From contig NZ_JMLV01000010.1 in the NCBI RefSeq assembly GCF_000686045.1, positions 83,761-147,760 of the forward strand: DNA of 64,000 bases, in the 5' to 3' direction. The position numbers and the translations under genes were made by a program. The stretch comes from Fodinicurvata fenggangensis DSM 21160. GTDB taxonomy: Bacteria > Pseudomonadota > Alphaproteobacteria > Kiloniellales > DSM-21159. Under the pieces are notes generated by a model, which did not search any database, was not told the origin of the DNA, and worked only from the letters and a program-made list of their open reading frames with translations. Positions 26,489 to 35,777 of this stretch are shown here, piece by piece. The first letter of the stretch is position 1. Each line of letters starts with the position of its first letter.

Positions 26489-27264
26489 GCCGCCGAATCC
26501 TCCTCCTCGTCGCCAAGATAGGCGCGACGCACTTCGGGGTTCTGGCGGACTTCCTCGGGTGCGCCCGTGGCCAGGAGCTGGCCGCGGTGCATCACCAGCA
26601 CCCGCTCGGCGAGGCCGAAGACCACCTCCATGTCGTGTTCGGTGATGAAGAAGGTATAGGGGCGTTCAGCGCGCAGGTTCCGGATCAGCTCGATGACCGC
26701 CCTGGTCTCTTCCGGCGTGAGCCCGGCTGTCGGCTCGTCCAGCATCACGATCTCCGGTTCGATGGCAAGCACGATGGCGAGTTCCAGGAGCCGCTTGTCA
26801 CCATACGACAGAGTGCCCGTACGCAGTTCGGCCATGCTTTCCAGTCCGAGCCGGGCCAGGATCTCGTCTGCTTCGCGGCGGAGTGCCCTGTCCATGCCGA
26901 GGACGGCAAACAGGCGGAGACTCTTGCCCCGGTGGCTGACCAGTGCGACCTGGACGTTCTCGCGCACCGTCAGCTCGTTGAAGACATTTGTGATCTGGAA
27001 GGAGCGTCCGATCCCGGCGCGTGCGATCTCGTGTGGCGGTTTGCCGGCAATGTCAGAGCCGTGAAACAGCACCTGACCCGAGGTTGGCGTCATGCGGCCC
27101 GAGACCATGTTGTAGAATGTCGTCTTGCCGGCGCCGTTGGGTCCGATAAGCGCGACGATTTCGCCTTCGTTGAGGGCGATCGACACGCCATCGACGGCAG
27201 TGAGCCCGCCGAAACGCTTGGTCAATGCATCGGTGGAGAGAATGGGGGTGTTCTGTTCAGCCAT
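26485..27264 (-). CDS. livG: Branched-chain amino acid-type ABC transporter ATPase LivG
   Basis: A 259-residue ATPase. Walker A is GPNGAGKTT (about 40-48). The LivG-type insertion around FQITNVFNELTVRENV contains the Q-loop. The signature is degenerate, GTLSYGDKRLLELA, as is usual in LivG. Walker B is IVMLDEPTAGLTPEE and the H-loop is FFITEHDMEVV. It pairs with LivF. It begins 3 bases after the livM stop. Confidence 0.93.
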   Translation of the reverse strand: MAEQNTPILSTDALTKRFGGLTAVDGVSIALNEGEIVALIGPNGAGKTTFYNMVSGRMTPTSGQVLFHGSDIAGKPPHEIARAGIGRSFQITNVFNELTVRENVQVALVSHRGKSLRLFAVLGMDRALRREADEILARLGLESMAELRTGTLSYGDKRLLELAIVLAIEPEIVMLDEPTAGLTPEETRAVIELIRNLRAERPYTFFITEHDMEVVFGLAERVLVMHRGQLLATGAPEEVRQNPEVRRAYLGDEEEDSAA

Positions 27265-27267
27265 GGC

Positions 27268-28218
27268 TCACCCCCGTTTCGTCAGCCGGTCGAGCGCCGT
27301 GCCCAGCAGGCCGCGGCGCAGGTACATCACCATGAGGGCCAGCACGATGCCCAGGAACAGCATCCAGCGGTCGGTGAAACTGGTGATCCAGGTTTCGAGC
27401 AGGACGAAGATCGCGGAGCCGATGAAGGGGCCGAGGAAGGTTGCAGAGCCTCCGAGAATGCTCATGAGCACCGGTTCGGCTGATTGAGACCAGTGCAACG
27501 TTTCCGGCGAAGCAACCCGCGTGAAGGGGGCGAAGAGCCCGCCGGCGAGCCCGGAGAAGGCGCCCGAGATTACGAAACTGTAAAGCCGATAGCGCCGCAC
27601 GGGAATGCCGGTAAACGCCACGCGCTCGGGGTTCTCGGCCATCGCGCGGAGGATCAGGCCGAAGGGCGAGATGGTGATGAGATAGAGACATAAGCCGGCC
27701 AGCGTCACGATGACCAGAGTCAGTTGGTAGTACACCGCGGGATTGCCGAGCGTAAGGTCCAGACCAAGACCGAACGAGCCGACGGCAAAACCGGTGATGC
27801 CATCCGAACCGCCGGTGAAACTGCGCCATTGTTGGGCTACGGAAAATACCATCATCCCGAATGCCAGCGTCAGCATCGTGAAATAGACCTCGGTCAAGCG
27901 CACGCAGAAGAAGCCGATCACAAGGGCGAGCAGTCCCCCGCCCGCAAGCGAGGCGATCAAGGCGAAAGCAAGCGGCGTGTCGAAGTGCAGAAGCAGCATC
28001 GCCGTTACATAGGCACCGAAACCAAAGAAGGCGGCATGGCCCAGGCTGAGCATGCCGGTATAGCCGAACACCAGGTTGAACCCGGCGGCGAACAGGCCCA
28101 GGATCAGGATTTCCGCGGCGACGAAGATGTAGAAATAGGGCGCCCAGGCGGGCAGGAACCACAAGGCCACCAGAATGACCGCGATCAAGGCTGTTATCAG
28201 CCCGGCCCGACGGCTCAT
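27268..28218 (-). CDS. livM: Branched-chain amino acid-type ABC permease LivM
   Basis: A 316-residue inner-membrane permease with about nine to ten hydrophobic segments. Signatures: FNLVFGYTGMLSLGHAAFFGFGAY (N-terminal half), AFTGIPVRRYRLYSFVISGAFSGLAG, and SILGGSATFLGPFIGSAIF. Permeases of this family import amino acids, urea, or aromatic and other carboxylates. Its start overlaps the livH stop by 4 bases. Confidence 0.93.
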   Translation of the reverse strand: MSRRAGLITALIAVILVALWFLPAWAPYFYIFVAAEILILGLFAAGFNLVFGYTGMLSLGHAAFFGFGAYVTAMLLLHFDTPLAFALIASLAGGGLLALVIGFFCVRLTEVYFTMLTLAFGMMVFSVAQQWRSFTGGSDGITGFAVGSFGLGLDLTLGNPAVYYQLTLVIVTLAGLCLYLITISPFGLILRAMAENPERVAFTGIPVRRYRLYSFVISGAFSGLAGGLFAPFTRVASPETLHWSQSAEPVLMSILGGSATFLGPFIGSAIFVLLETWITSFTDRWMLFLGIVLALMVMYLRRGLLGTALDRLTKRG

Positions 28219-29081
28219 GATGCGGTCCTCCCCATCAGGCCCTGTGGTTTCAGCAGCAGCACCAGGGCCATCCCGATGTAGGGCATCACGAGGTTGAGTT
28301 CAGGCAGATAGCGTGAGCCGAAGCCGTTGATCGCTCCAAGGATCAGCGCCCCGAGAAAGGCGCCGGGGAAGCTGCCGAGCCCGCCGATCACAACAACGAT
28401 GAAGGATTCGACGATGATGTTGGCGCCCATTGCCGGGCTGATCGCGCGGATCGGTGCGGCAATGGCACCGCCGAATCCCGCGATTCCAGCCCCAAAGGCA
28501 AAGACCGCGGTGAACACCAGAGGTACGTCGATGCCCACCAGCCTGGACATCTTCCGATCAATGGCCGCTGCCCGCATCACCCTGCCGGCCCTTGTCCCCG
28601 AGAAGAAGCCCCAGAGGCCAAGACCGACGATCAGACCCATGGCGATCACGAAGAGGCCATAGACCGGTTGCTGGATCCCGAGCAGTCTTACCGTGCCGCT
28701 CAGGCTTGCGGGCGGGTCGACAACGTGGATCGTGCTGCCCCAGATCCAGCGGACCGTTTCGTCGATGATGAGCAGCAGTGCAAAAGTCAGGAGCAGGCTG
28801 TCGGTGATAGGTCGATCATAGATCCGGTGCAGCATCACCCGCTCGATGACCACAGCGATGGCGGCCACGATGAGCGGGGCGGCGAAGAGCGCAATCCAAA
28901 AGCTCACCCCCGTGAGCACTGCCACGGTATAGGTGATGTAGGCGCCCAGCATATAGAGTGCGCCATGCGCGAAGTTGATGATGTTGAGAACGCCGAAGAT
29001 GATGTTGAGGCCGATGGCGATGAGAAACAGCAGCATTCCCAGAGCCAGGCTGTTCATGAGCGCGGCGATGAAACTCTCCAC
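28215..29081 (-). CDS. livH: Branched-chain amino acid-type ABC permease LivH
   Basis: A 288-residue permease with about eight hydrophobic segments. LivH signatures: GLNIIFGVLNIINFAHGALYMLGAYITY near residues 21-48, the AAAIDRKMSRLVGIDVPLVF EAA-like loop, and GGLGSFPGAFLGALILG. The GTG at 29081 has GGAGG 4 bases upstream and matches the usual family N-terminus. A frame reaching 29147 would add an Arg-rich stretch atypical for the family. Confidence 0.92.
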   Translation of the reverse strand: MESFIAALMNSLALGMLLFLIAIGLNIIFGVLNIINFAHGALYMLGAYITYTVAVLTGVSFWIALFAAPLIVAAIAVVIERVMLHRIYDRPITDSLLLTFALLLIIDETVRWIWGSTIHVVDPPASLSGTVRLLGIQQPVYGLFVIAMGLIVGLGLWGFFSGTRAGRVMRAAAIDRKMSRLVGIDVPLVFTAVFAFGAGIAGFGGAIAAPIRAISPAMGANIIVESFIVVVIGGLGSFPGAFLGALILGAINGFGSRYLPELNLVMPYIGMALVLLLKPQGLMGRTAS

Positions 29082-29155
29082 GGGACCTCCAGGCTGACGG
29101 CGAACGGGGCAGGGAAGCCGGCGGCGACAGCAGGTCGCCGCCGGCATAAGCGGAG

Positions 29156-30379
29156 CTATCCGCCGAGATTGCAGCCGGTCTCGGACAGAGGCGGCGTCAC
29201 GTCCTCGGCCGCGAAGTTGCGCTGCGGATCGAGCAGACGCAGTTCACTGTCGGGGTCTTCCGCCGTGACGCCGTAGGTCGGGCCAACCAGGGCCTGGTTG
29301 TCGCCTTCACGGAAGCGCACCTCACCCATGGGCGCCTGGTAACTCATGCCCTTGAGTGCATCGCGGATCGCGACCTTGTCGACTTCTCCAGCCTTCTCGA
29401 TGGCGGCCTTGTAGGCATAGACCGCAGAATAGGCATTCTGGGCGTTATAGCTTGGCGGTGTTTCATGACGCTCGCGATAGGCCTCGACGAAGGCCTTGTT
29501 CATCTCGTTGTCGTAGGCGCCGTACCAATAGCGCGTGCCGACCGTGATGCCGGTGGGCATCTGTTCGCCAAGAGCACTGAGCACCTCGGTTGCGGCACCA
29601 AGCGACATCAGGACCTCGAAATCCTCGTCGAAGAAGCCGAGATCGTTGGCCTGGCGCGTAAAGTTCACAAGATCGCTGCCCCAGACCGAAATGAACACGC
29701 CGTCCGGCTGGTTCGAAATCACCGTATTGATGAACGGCGTGAAGTCCTCGGTTCCAAAGGCTGGAAATGAAGGATCGTCGGAAAAGGTTGCATCCGGGTT
29801 GAGTTCACCGAGATAGCGCTGGAAATATTCCCAGGACTGGTGGCCGAAGGCGTAGTCGGGGCCGACGGTGGTCCAGCTGTTCGCCCCGCTCTCGTCCGCC
29901 ATGATCGCCGCGCCCTTGATGTTCTGCGGGATGTTGACGCTGTTGCGGTAGGTCCACTCATTGCACAGCTTGCCGGTGGCATCGGGTGTCGCCGCATGGG
30001 TAATGATGAACGGCGTCTCGACCTCGGGCACCACCGGCACCACCCCGGTGGCGACACCGCTTGAGTCGAGCCCCATCAGCACATCCACGCCGTCCTGATA
30101 GACCAGTTTGCGCATTGCCTGGATCGCCGCCTGTGCCTCGAGCTGGCTGTCCTCGAAGGTGATCTCCAGCGGGCGGCCCAGCACACCGCCGTCCTCGTTG
30201 ATTTCATCAATGGCGAGATTGGCGCCGTTCTGGGCAAACTCGCCATAGGTCGAACCGACACCCGAGAGGATGTAGATTGCGCCAATGCTGATTGGTTCTT
30301 GTGCCGAAGCAGTTGCGCCAAGCGTCAAGCCGGCACCGACAACTGCCGCACCGAGCGGCGTCGTTATTCGTGTAATCAT
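29156..30379 (-). CDS. livK: Branched-chain amino acid-type ABC substrate-binding protein
   Basis: A 407-residue family 1 receptor (Peripla_BP_6). The signal peptide ends at ATASA, followed by PISIGAIYILSGVGSTYGEF, GANLAIDEINEDGGVLGRPL, and ITHAATPDATGKLCNEWTYR. It is larger than amino-acid LivK proteins and resembles the branch that binds aromatic or other carboxylates and amides, so the ligand is open. The ATG at 30379 has GGAGG about 10 bases upstream. It leads the minus-strand operon and is divergent from the acyl-CoA catabolic genes. Confidence 0.92.
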   Translation of the reverse strand: MITRITTPLGAAVVGAGLTLGATASAQEPISIGAIYILSGVGSTYGEFAQNGANLAIDEINEDGGVLGRPLEITFEDSQLEAQAAIQAMRKLVYQDGVDVLMGLDSSGVATGVVPVVPEVETPFIITHAATPDATGKLCNEWTYRNSVNIPQNIKGAAIMADESGANSWTTVGPDYAFGHQSWEYFQRYLGELNPDATFSDDPSFPAFGTEDFTPFINTVISNQPDGVFISVWGSDLVNFTRQANDLGFFDEDFEVLMSLGAATEVLSALGEQMPTGITVGTRYWYGAYDNEMNKAFVEAYRERHETPPSYNAQNAYSAVYAYKAAIEKAGEVDKVAIRDALKGMSYQAPMGEVRFREGDNQALVGPTYGVTAEDPDSELRLLDPQRNFAAEDVTPPLSETGCNLGG

Positions 30380-30599
30380 TTGTGCGTTCCTCCCCAAAAA
30401 AATTATTATTTTGTGGTGGTCCACGCTTATTTTTGGTCTACGTCATGCGCCGACCATCGCTTAAAACCGTACGTATTTCCTGCAAGTATTGCAAGTTTGC
30501 CTCAATGCAGGCCGGCAGCGCCGGAGAACGCAGAGTATTGGTCTTCATTCCCTGTTGCGATCTTGTCCACGGAAGTGAAGGAGGGCAAGGTACGTTCCA

Positions 30600-31370
30600 A
30601 TGACTCTATCAAGTGACCTTACTGGCAGGCTTTTTGTCGTAACCGGCGCCTCGAGCGGTCTTGGCGCACATTTCGCGGAGGTGTTGTCGAGTGCCGGCGC
30701 ACAGGTGGCTCTGGTGGCCCGTCGACGGGGCAAGCTGGAGGCTCTGTCCAGTAAGCTGGCCTCCCAGACGGGAACGGCCCCCGTGGTAGCGGAAGCGGAT
30801 ATCCGCGATGTCTCTGCCATACGTGCCGCCATTGCCAATATTGTCGAAAGTGCAGGGGTGCCCGATGGCCTGATCAACAATGCAGGCACGGTCGAGACCG
30901 CCAAGGCCCTGGAGGTCACGGAAGAGCATTGGGACAGCGTGCTCGACACGAACCTGAAGGGTGCATGGTTCTTCGCAAATGCGGTTGCTGAGAAAATGGT
31001 GGAGGCCGGCAAGGGCGGGACGGTGATCAATATCGCCTCCATCACGGGACTTCGCCCGGCGGGGGCCGTTGGCCCCTATGCAATCTCCAAGGCGGGCCTG
31101 GCGCAGATGACGCGCCAGCTGGCGGTGGAGTGGGCCCGCCATGGCATCCGCGTGAACGCCCTTGCTCCGGGCTACATCGAAACGGACCTCAACCGGGAAT
31201 TCTTCGCCAGCGAGGGCGGGCAGGCGCTGATCAAGCGCGTGCCGCAGCGCCGGCTCGGCCAGCTTTCGGACCTGGATGCGCCGCTGCTGATGCTTTGTGA
31301 CGCGGCTTCGACCTACATGACGGGGGCGGTCATTCCGGTCGACGGCGGTCATTCGGTCAACGCGCTCTAG
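30600..31370 (+). CDS. SDR family oxidoreductase (FabG-like)
   Basis: A 256-residue short-chain dehydrogenase. The cofactor loop VTGASSGLGAHF is at 14-25, NNAG at 93-96, and the catalytic Ser147, Tyr160 and Lys164 are in the standard order. The C-terminus ends DGGHSVNAL, typical of FabG-like enzymes. It probably oxidises a 3-hydroxyacyl-CoA or another secondary alcohol. It leads a five-gene plus-strand operon for activating and oxidising an acyl compound. Confidence 0.92.
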   Translation: MTLSSDLTGRLFVVTGASSGLGAHFAEVLSSAGAQVALVARRRGKLEALSSKLASQTGTAPVVAEADIRDVSAIRAAIANIVESAGVPDGLINNAGTVETAKALEVTEEHWDSVLDTNLKGAWFFANAVAEKMVEAGKGGTVINIASITGLRPAGAVGPYAISKAGLAQMTRQLAVEWARHGIRVNALAPGYIETDLNREFFASEGGQALIKRVPQRRLGQLSDLDAPLLMLCDAASTYMTGAVIPVDGGHSVNAL

Positions 31371-31382
31371 GAGAAAACTCCC

Positions 31383-32582
31383 ATGGATTTTGCCCTGCCG
31401 GACGATGTCGAAGCCCTGCGCCAGAGGGTCCGCAGTTTCGTCGAGACCGAGCTGCTGCCCCTGGAAGCTGATTCGGAAAGCTATGACGCGCACGAGAATA
31501 TCGCCGGGCCGCTGCTCGAGCGTATGCGGAAGAAGGCGAAGGAAGCCGGCCTCTGGGCGCCGCAGATGCCGGAGAGCCGCGGTGGTCTCGGCCTGAACGT
31601 GCAGGCCATGGCCGCGTTCTACGAGGCGGCCAATCACTCGATCTTCGGCCCCGTCTGCTTCAACTGCGCGGCGCCGGATGACGGCAACATGATCCTGCTG
31701 GAGAAGGTGGCGCGCGCGGATCAGAAAAGCCGCTGGCTGCAGCCCATCGTCGACGGGCAGGTTCGTTCCTCCTTCGTCATGACGGAGCCCGCCCCCGGCG
31801 GCGGCTCCGATCCCTCGATGATCCGCACGACCGCCGAGCGGCATGGCGATCACTGGCGTGTCACAGGGCGCAAGTGGTTCATCACGGGGGCGCAGGTGGC
31901 CAGTCATTTCATCCTGGTGGCGCGCACCTCCGATGACACGCGCAAGGGGCTGACGGCTTTCCTGTTCCATCGCGACGATCCCAACTGGGAGATCGTCCGG
32001 CGGATCCCAATCATGGGGCCGGAGGAGCATGGCGGGCACTGCGAACTGCTGTTCGATGGTCTGGAGATTCCCGACGAGAACCGTCTGATGGAGGTGGGCG
32101 ATGGGCTGAAGGCCACCCAGATCCGCCTGGGTACGGCGCGCCTGACCCATTGCATGCGCTGGCTGGGCCTGGCGCAGCGCGCCCTGCAGATCGCCCGCGA
32201 CTATGTCGAGGAGCGCGAGGCCTTCGGAACGAAACTGGTGGAGCGGGAATCGGTGCAGATGCAGCTGGGCGAGGCGGCCATGCGCATCGAGATCGGCCGC
32301 CTGCTGACCATGCGCGCGGCCTGGACCCTCGACCAGGGCGACAAGGCGCGCAAGCAGATCTCCATGGCCAAGATCGAGGTGGCCGACGCCCTACACCAGG
32401 CCGTCGACACGGCGATCCAGCTCAACGGCGCGCGCGGATACTCCAAGGACACGGTTCTGGAATGGATCTATCGCTATGCGCGTCAGGCCCGGCTGGTCGA
32501 CGGAGCGTCCGAGGTGCACAAGACGGTGCTGAACCGCTTCCTGCGCGAAGAAGGCCAGGAGTTCTGGCGCTGGGGAGTCTGA
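31383..32582 (+). CDS. Acyl-CoA dehydrogenase
   Basis: A 399-residue FAD enzyme introducing the alpha-beta double bond in acyl-CoA. Landmarks: MTEPAPGGGSDPSMIRT (about 134-150, FAD loop), KWFITGAQVASHFILVARTS, RLTHCMRWLGLAQRALQIA, and a C-terminal QLNGARGYSKDTVLEWIYRY with ARLVDGASEVHK. This matches the ACAD10/11-like branch that is usually encoded beside an aminoglycoside-phosphotransferase-like gene, as here. The start lies 12 bases after the SDR stop. Confidence 0.94.
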   Translation: MDFALPDDVEALRQRVRSFVETELLPLEADSESYDAHENIAGPLLERMRKKAKEAGLWAPQMPESRGGLGLNVQAMAAFYEAANHSIFGPVCFNCAAPDDGNMILLEKVARADQKSRWLQPIVDGQVRSSFVMTEPAPGGGSDPSMIRTTAERHGDHWRVTGRKWFITGAQVASHFILVARTSDDTRKGLTAFLFHRDDPNWEIVRRIPIMGPEEHGGHCELLFDGLEIPDENRLMEVGDGLKATQIRLGTARLTHCMRWLGLAQRALQIARDYVEEREAFGTKLVERESVQMQLGEAAMRIEIGRLLTMRAAWTLDQGDKARKQISMAKIEVADALHQAVDTAIQLNGARGYSKDTVLEWIYRYARQARLVDGASEVHKTVLNRFLREEGQEFWRWGV

Positions 32583-32587
32583 AGGCG

Positions 32588-33655
32588 ATGGCGATGCACC
32601 TGGACGATGCGCAGCTCTCGAGACTGGAAGACCACCTGACCGAGGCTTTTGGCGCGCAGCAGGTCCAGGTGACGGCGCACGAGAAATTGTCGGGCGGCGC
32701 CATACAGGAGAACTGGGCCCTGGACGTCGAGGTCAGCGGGGGACCGCGCGGCGGCAACCATGCCCTGGTGCTGCGCACGGACAGTGCGAGCGGGGTGGCC
32801 GTCAGTCATTCTCGCCTGGAGGAGTTCGAACTGCTCCAGGCCGCCTGGCAGGCCGGCGTGCGCGTGCCCGAACCGCTCCATCACAGCCGGGACTACAGCG
32901 TGCTGGGCAAGGACTTCTGCCTGATGCGCCGCGTGGAGGGCACGGCCGTGGGGCAGAAGGTGGTGAAGGACGAGTCCTTGGCCGGCGGCGACAGGGAGCA
33001 GTTGGCCGAGACGCTGGGCCGGGAACTGGCACGCATCCACACGATCACGCCCACGACCCACAGTTTCGGCTTTCTCGACCTGCCGGAAGACGCGCCGGCC
33101 CCCCACCAGCTTCGCACCCTGTATGGCTATGTCGATGCCGTCGACGGCGCACAGCTCGCCCTGGAGTGGGGCCTGCGCTGGCTCCACCTGCGTCTGCCCG
33201 AGAACGAGGAGGTTGTCCTGGCCCACCGGGATTACCGCACCGGCAACTACATGGTGGACGAAACCGGGCTGACGGGCATTCTCGACTGGGAGTTTTCCGG
33301 CTGGTCGGACCCGCATGAGGACATCGGGTGGTTCTGTGCCATGTGCTGGCGCTTCGGCCGGCGCGACCGGCCGGCGGGCGGCATCGGCAGCCGGGAGTCC
33401 TTCTACCGCGGTTATTGCGCGGAAAGCGGACGCGTTATCGATCCGGCAAAGGTCTATTGGTGGGAGGTCTTTGCCCACCTGCGCTGGGCCGTGATCGCCT
33501 TGCAGCAGACGGACCGCTACCTGAGCGGCGAGGAGGCGACGCTGGAGCTGGGACTGATCGGCCTGCGCCTGCCGGAAATCGAGATCGAGATTCTGAACAT
33601 GACCGCGCCGGGACAGGCGCTTCCTGGCCATGTTGATGCGGAGACAGCGGCATGA
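32588..33655 (+). CDS. Phosphotransferase family protein (APH/ACAD10-like)
   Basis: A 355-residue kinase-fold protein related to aminoglycoside phosphotransferases and to the kinase domain of ACAD10/11. The catalytic loop AHRDYRTGNYMVD has Asp215, followed by the metal-binding ILDWEFSGWSDPHEDIGW. In eukaryotic ACAD10/11 the linked kinase and dehydrogenase act on 4-hydroxyacyl-CoAs by phosphorylation. By analogy it may phosphorylate a hydroxyacyl-CoA for the neighbouring dehydrogenase. The ATG is 5 bases after the ACAD stop. A longer upstream frame overlaps the ACAD gene and is not used. Confidence 0.9.
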   Translation: MAMHLDDAQLSRLEDHLTEAFGAQQVQVTAHEKLSGGAIQENWALDVEVSGGPRGGNHALVLRTDSASGVAVSHSRLEEFELLQAAWQAGVRVPEPLHHSRDYSVLGKDFCLMRRVEGTAVGQKVVKDESLAGGDREQLAETLGRELARIHTITPTTHSFGFLDLPEDAPAPHQLRTLYGYVDAVDGAQLALEWGLRWLHLRLPENEEVVLAHRDYRTGNYMVDETGLTGILDWEFSGWSDPHEDIGWFCAMCWRFGRRDRPAGGIGSRESFYRGYCAESGRVIDPAKVYWWEVFAHLRWAVIALQQTDRYLSGEEATLELGLIGLRLPEIEIEILNMTAPGQALPGHVDAETAA

Positions 33656-34020
33656 CCCCGGACCGGCCCGATGCAGCGGCGCTGCTGGCGACCGCGCGAT
33701 CCCTGCTCAAGGACAAGATTCTGCCGGCCGTACCGGACGACAGGCGCCTGGACATGCTGATGGTGTTGAGCGCCATGGGGCTGGCCGAACGGGCCTTGAG
33801 CGACAGCACGGACGCCCTGCCGCTGCGCCAGGAGGCACGCCTGCTGGCCCTGGGGGGCGAGCAGGGGGGCGCGGCTTCGCTGGCTGGGGCGATCCGGGCC
33901 GGCACCTGGGATGATCCTGCCACGGCCGATCCGCTGTACAGGGCGCTGGTCGAGGATACGCGGGACCGGCTGGCACGCGCCAATCCGAAGTATTTGGCCG
34001 CATTCGATGCAGGCCGCTAA
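33652..34020 (+). CDS. DUF6285 domain-containing protein
   Basis: A 122-residue, mostly helical protein. Family features: LLATARSLLKDKILPAVPDD near the N-terminus, LDMLMVLSAMGLAERAL, and a C-terminal LVEDTRDRLARANPKYL. DUF6285 proteins occur directly behind the phosphotransferase of ACAD clusters. Here the start codon overlaps that gene's stop (ATGA), so a complex or regulatory role with the kinase is likely. The molecular function is unknown. Confidence 0.85.
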   Translation: MTPDRPDAAALLATARSLLKDKILPAVPDDRRLDMLMVLSAMGLAERALSDSTDALPLRQEARLLALGGEQGGAASLAGAIRAGTWDDPATADPLYRALVEDTRDRLARANPKYLAAFDAGR

Positions 34021-34050
34021 AGTGGATCGGAAGGGTGGAGGCGCGCAAGC

Positions 34051-35691
34051 ATGAGCCAGCAGTCTGACGGACACTCCATTTTCGAGACAGACCTTGAGCC
34101 CAACGCGGCCAATCACGTGCCGCTGACGCCACTGACCTATCTCGCCTGGGCGGAGCGGGTCTATGGGTCTCGCACGGCCGTGATCGACGGGCCGCAGGAA
34201 TTCACCTATGCGCAGATGGCGGCGCGCTGCCGGCGCCTGGCCTCGGCCCTCAAACGCCGCGGGGTCGGCAAGGGCGATACGGTCTCCGTCATGGCCCCCA
34301 ATAGCCTGGCGCTGCTGGAGGCGCACTACGGGGTGCCCATGGCGGGCGCCGTCCTCAATGCGCTGAACGTGCGCCTGGCCGCGCGGGAACTGGCGTTCAT
34401 CCTGGATCACGGCGAGGCCAGGGTGCTGCTGACGGATCGCGAGTTTGCCGACGTGATCGGCGAGGCGCTGGACCTGATGAAGGGGCCCCGGCCGGCTGTC
34501 ATCGATATCGACCCGCCCCATGTGGAGGGCGGCGAACTGATCGGCGAGACCGATTACGAGGGCTTCCTGGGCGAGGGCGATCCCGGGTTCGACGACTGGA
34601 TGCCCGACAGTGAATGGGATGCCATCACGCTCAATTACACTTCGGGCACCACGGGAAACCCCAAGGGGGTCGTCTACCACCATCGCGGCGCGCACTTGAA
34701 TGCGGCGGCCAATGTGATCAGCTTCCGGATCGGCCCGGAGAGTGTCTATCTCTGGACCCTGCCGATGTTCCACTGCAACGGCTGGACCTACACCTGGGCC
34801 GTGACCTGCGCCGGGGGCACGCACGTCTGTATCCGGCGGCCCGATCCAGCCCTGATCTTCCCGGCGATCGCCGAGCACCAGGTGACACACCTTTGTGCCG
34901 CGCCGATCGTGCTCAACATGATGATCCATGCACCGGAAGACATAAAGCGGGTCTTCGAGCACAGGGTCCAGGTGGCAACGGGCGGTGCCGCACCGCCAAG
35001 CAGCGTGATCGCACGGATGGAAGAGATGGGGTTTGCGCTCACACATCTCTACGGGCTGACGGAAACCTTCGGCCCCTCAATGCTCTGCGCCTGGCAGCCG
35101 GGCCTGCAGGGGGTGCCGTTGGAGGAACGCGCGGCCTTTGTTGCGCGCCAGGGCGTGCCCCATCAGATGATCTCCGACCTGCAGGTCATGGATCCCCTGG
35201 ACATGACCCCGGTGCCTGCAGACGGTGAGACGGTGGGGGAGCTGATGATCCGGGGAAATACCGTACACAAGGGCTATCTGAAGAACCCGACAGCCAGTGC
35301 GGAAGCCTTCGCAGGCGGCTGGTATCACACGGGCGACCTGGCGGTGGTGCAACCCGATGGCTATGTCCAGATCAAGGACCGCGCCAAGGACGTGATCATC
35401 TCGGGCGGCGAGAACATCTCTTCGCTGGAGATCGAGGAGGTGCTCTACAGCCACCCCGACATCGTCGAGGCTGCGGTGGTGGCGGTGCCGCACGAGAAGT
35501 GGGGTGAGACGCCGCATGCCGTGGTGACGCCGCGCGAGGGCGCCGCGTTGACCGCGGAGGAGGTCATTGACTGGTGCCGCCAGCACCTTGCGCGGTTCAA
35601 GTGCCCGACCCATGTGACCTTCGGAGACCTGCCCAAGACCTCGACGGGCAAGATCCAGAAATACGTCCTGCGCGCGCAGCTGAGCCCGTAG
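34051..35691 (+). CDS. Acyl-CoA synthetase (AMP-binding)
   Basis: A 546-residue adenylate-forming ligase making acyl-CoA from acid, ATP and CoA. The P-loop YTSGTTGNPKG is near residues 196-206. HLYGLTETFGPS is in the adenine site, WYHTGDLAVVQPDGYVQIKDRAKDVIISGGENIS is the hinge region, and the catalytic Lys is in KTSTGKIQKYVLR. This matches the medium-chain/3-methylmercaptopropionyl-like branch. It closes the SDR-ACAD-kinase-DUF6285 operon. The substrate is unknown, perhaps delivered by the divergent Liv importer. Confidence 0.94.
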   Translation: MSQQSDGHSIFETDLEPNAANHVPLTPLTYLAWAERVYGSRTAVIDGPQEFTYAQMAARCRRLASALKRRGVGKGDTVSVMAPNSLALLEAHYGVPMAGAVLNALNVRLAARELAFILDHGEARVLLTDREFADVIGEALDLMKGPRPAVIDIDPPHVEGGELIGETDYEGFLGEGDPGFDDWMPDSEWDAITLNYTSGTTGNPKGVVYHHRGAHLNAAANVISFRIGPESVYLWTLPMFHCNGWTYTWAVTCAGGTHVCIRRPDPALIFPAIAEHQVTHLCAAPIVLNMMIHAPEDIKRVFEHRVQVATGGAAPPSSVIARMEEMGFALTHLYGLTETFGPSMLCAWQPGLQGVPLEERAAFVARQGVPHQMISDLQVMDPLDMTPVPADGETVGELMIRGNTVHKGYLKNPTASAEAFAGGWYHTGDLAVVQPDGYVQIKDRAKDVIISGGENISSLEIEEVLYSHPDIVEAAVVAVPHEKWGETPHAVVTPREGAALTAEEVIDWCRQHLARFKCPTHVTFGDLPKTSTGKIQKYVLRAQLSP

Positions 35692-35777
35692 AGATCCTGC
35701 TTGGGGCCGACCTGTAATGCCTTCAGCTTGTGCGAAGAGGGCTGGTCAGGGCTGTTCGGATCGCCATATCCTGAAGC

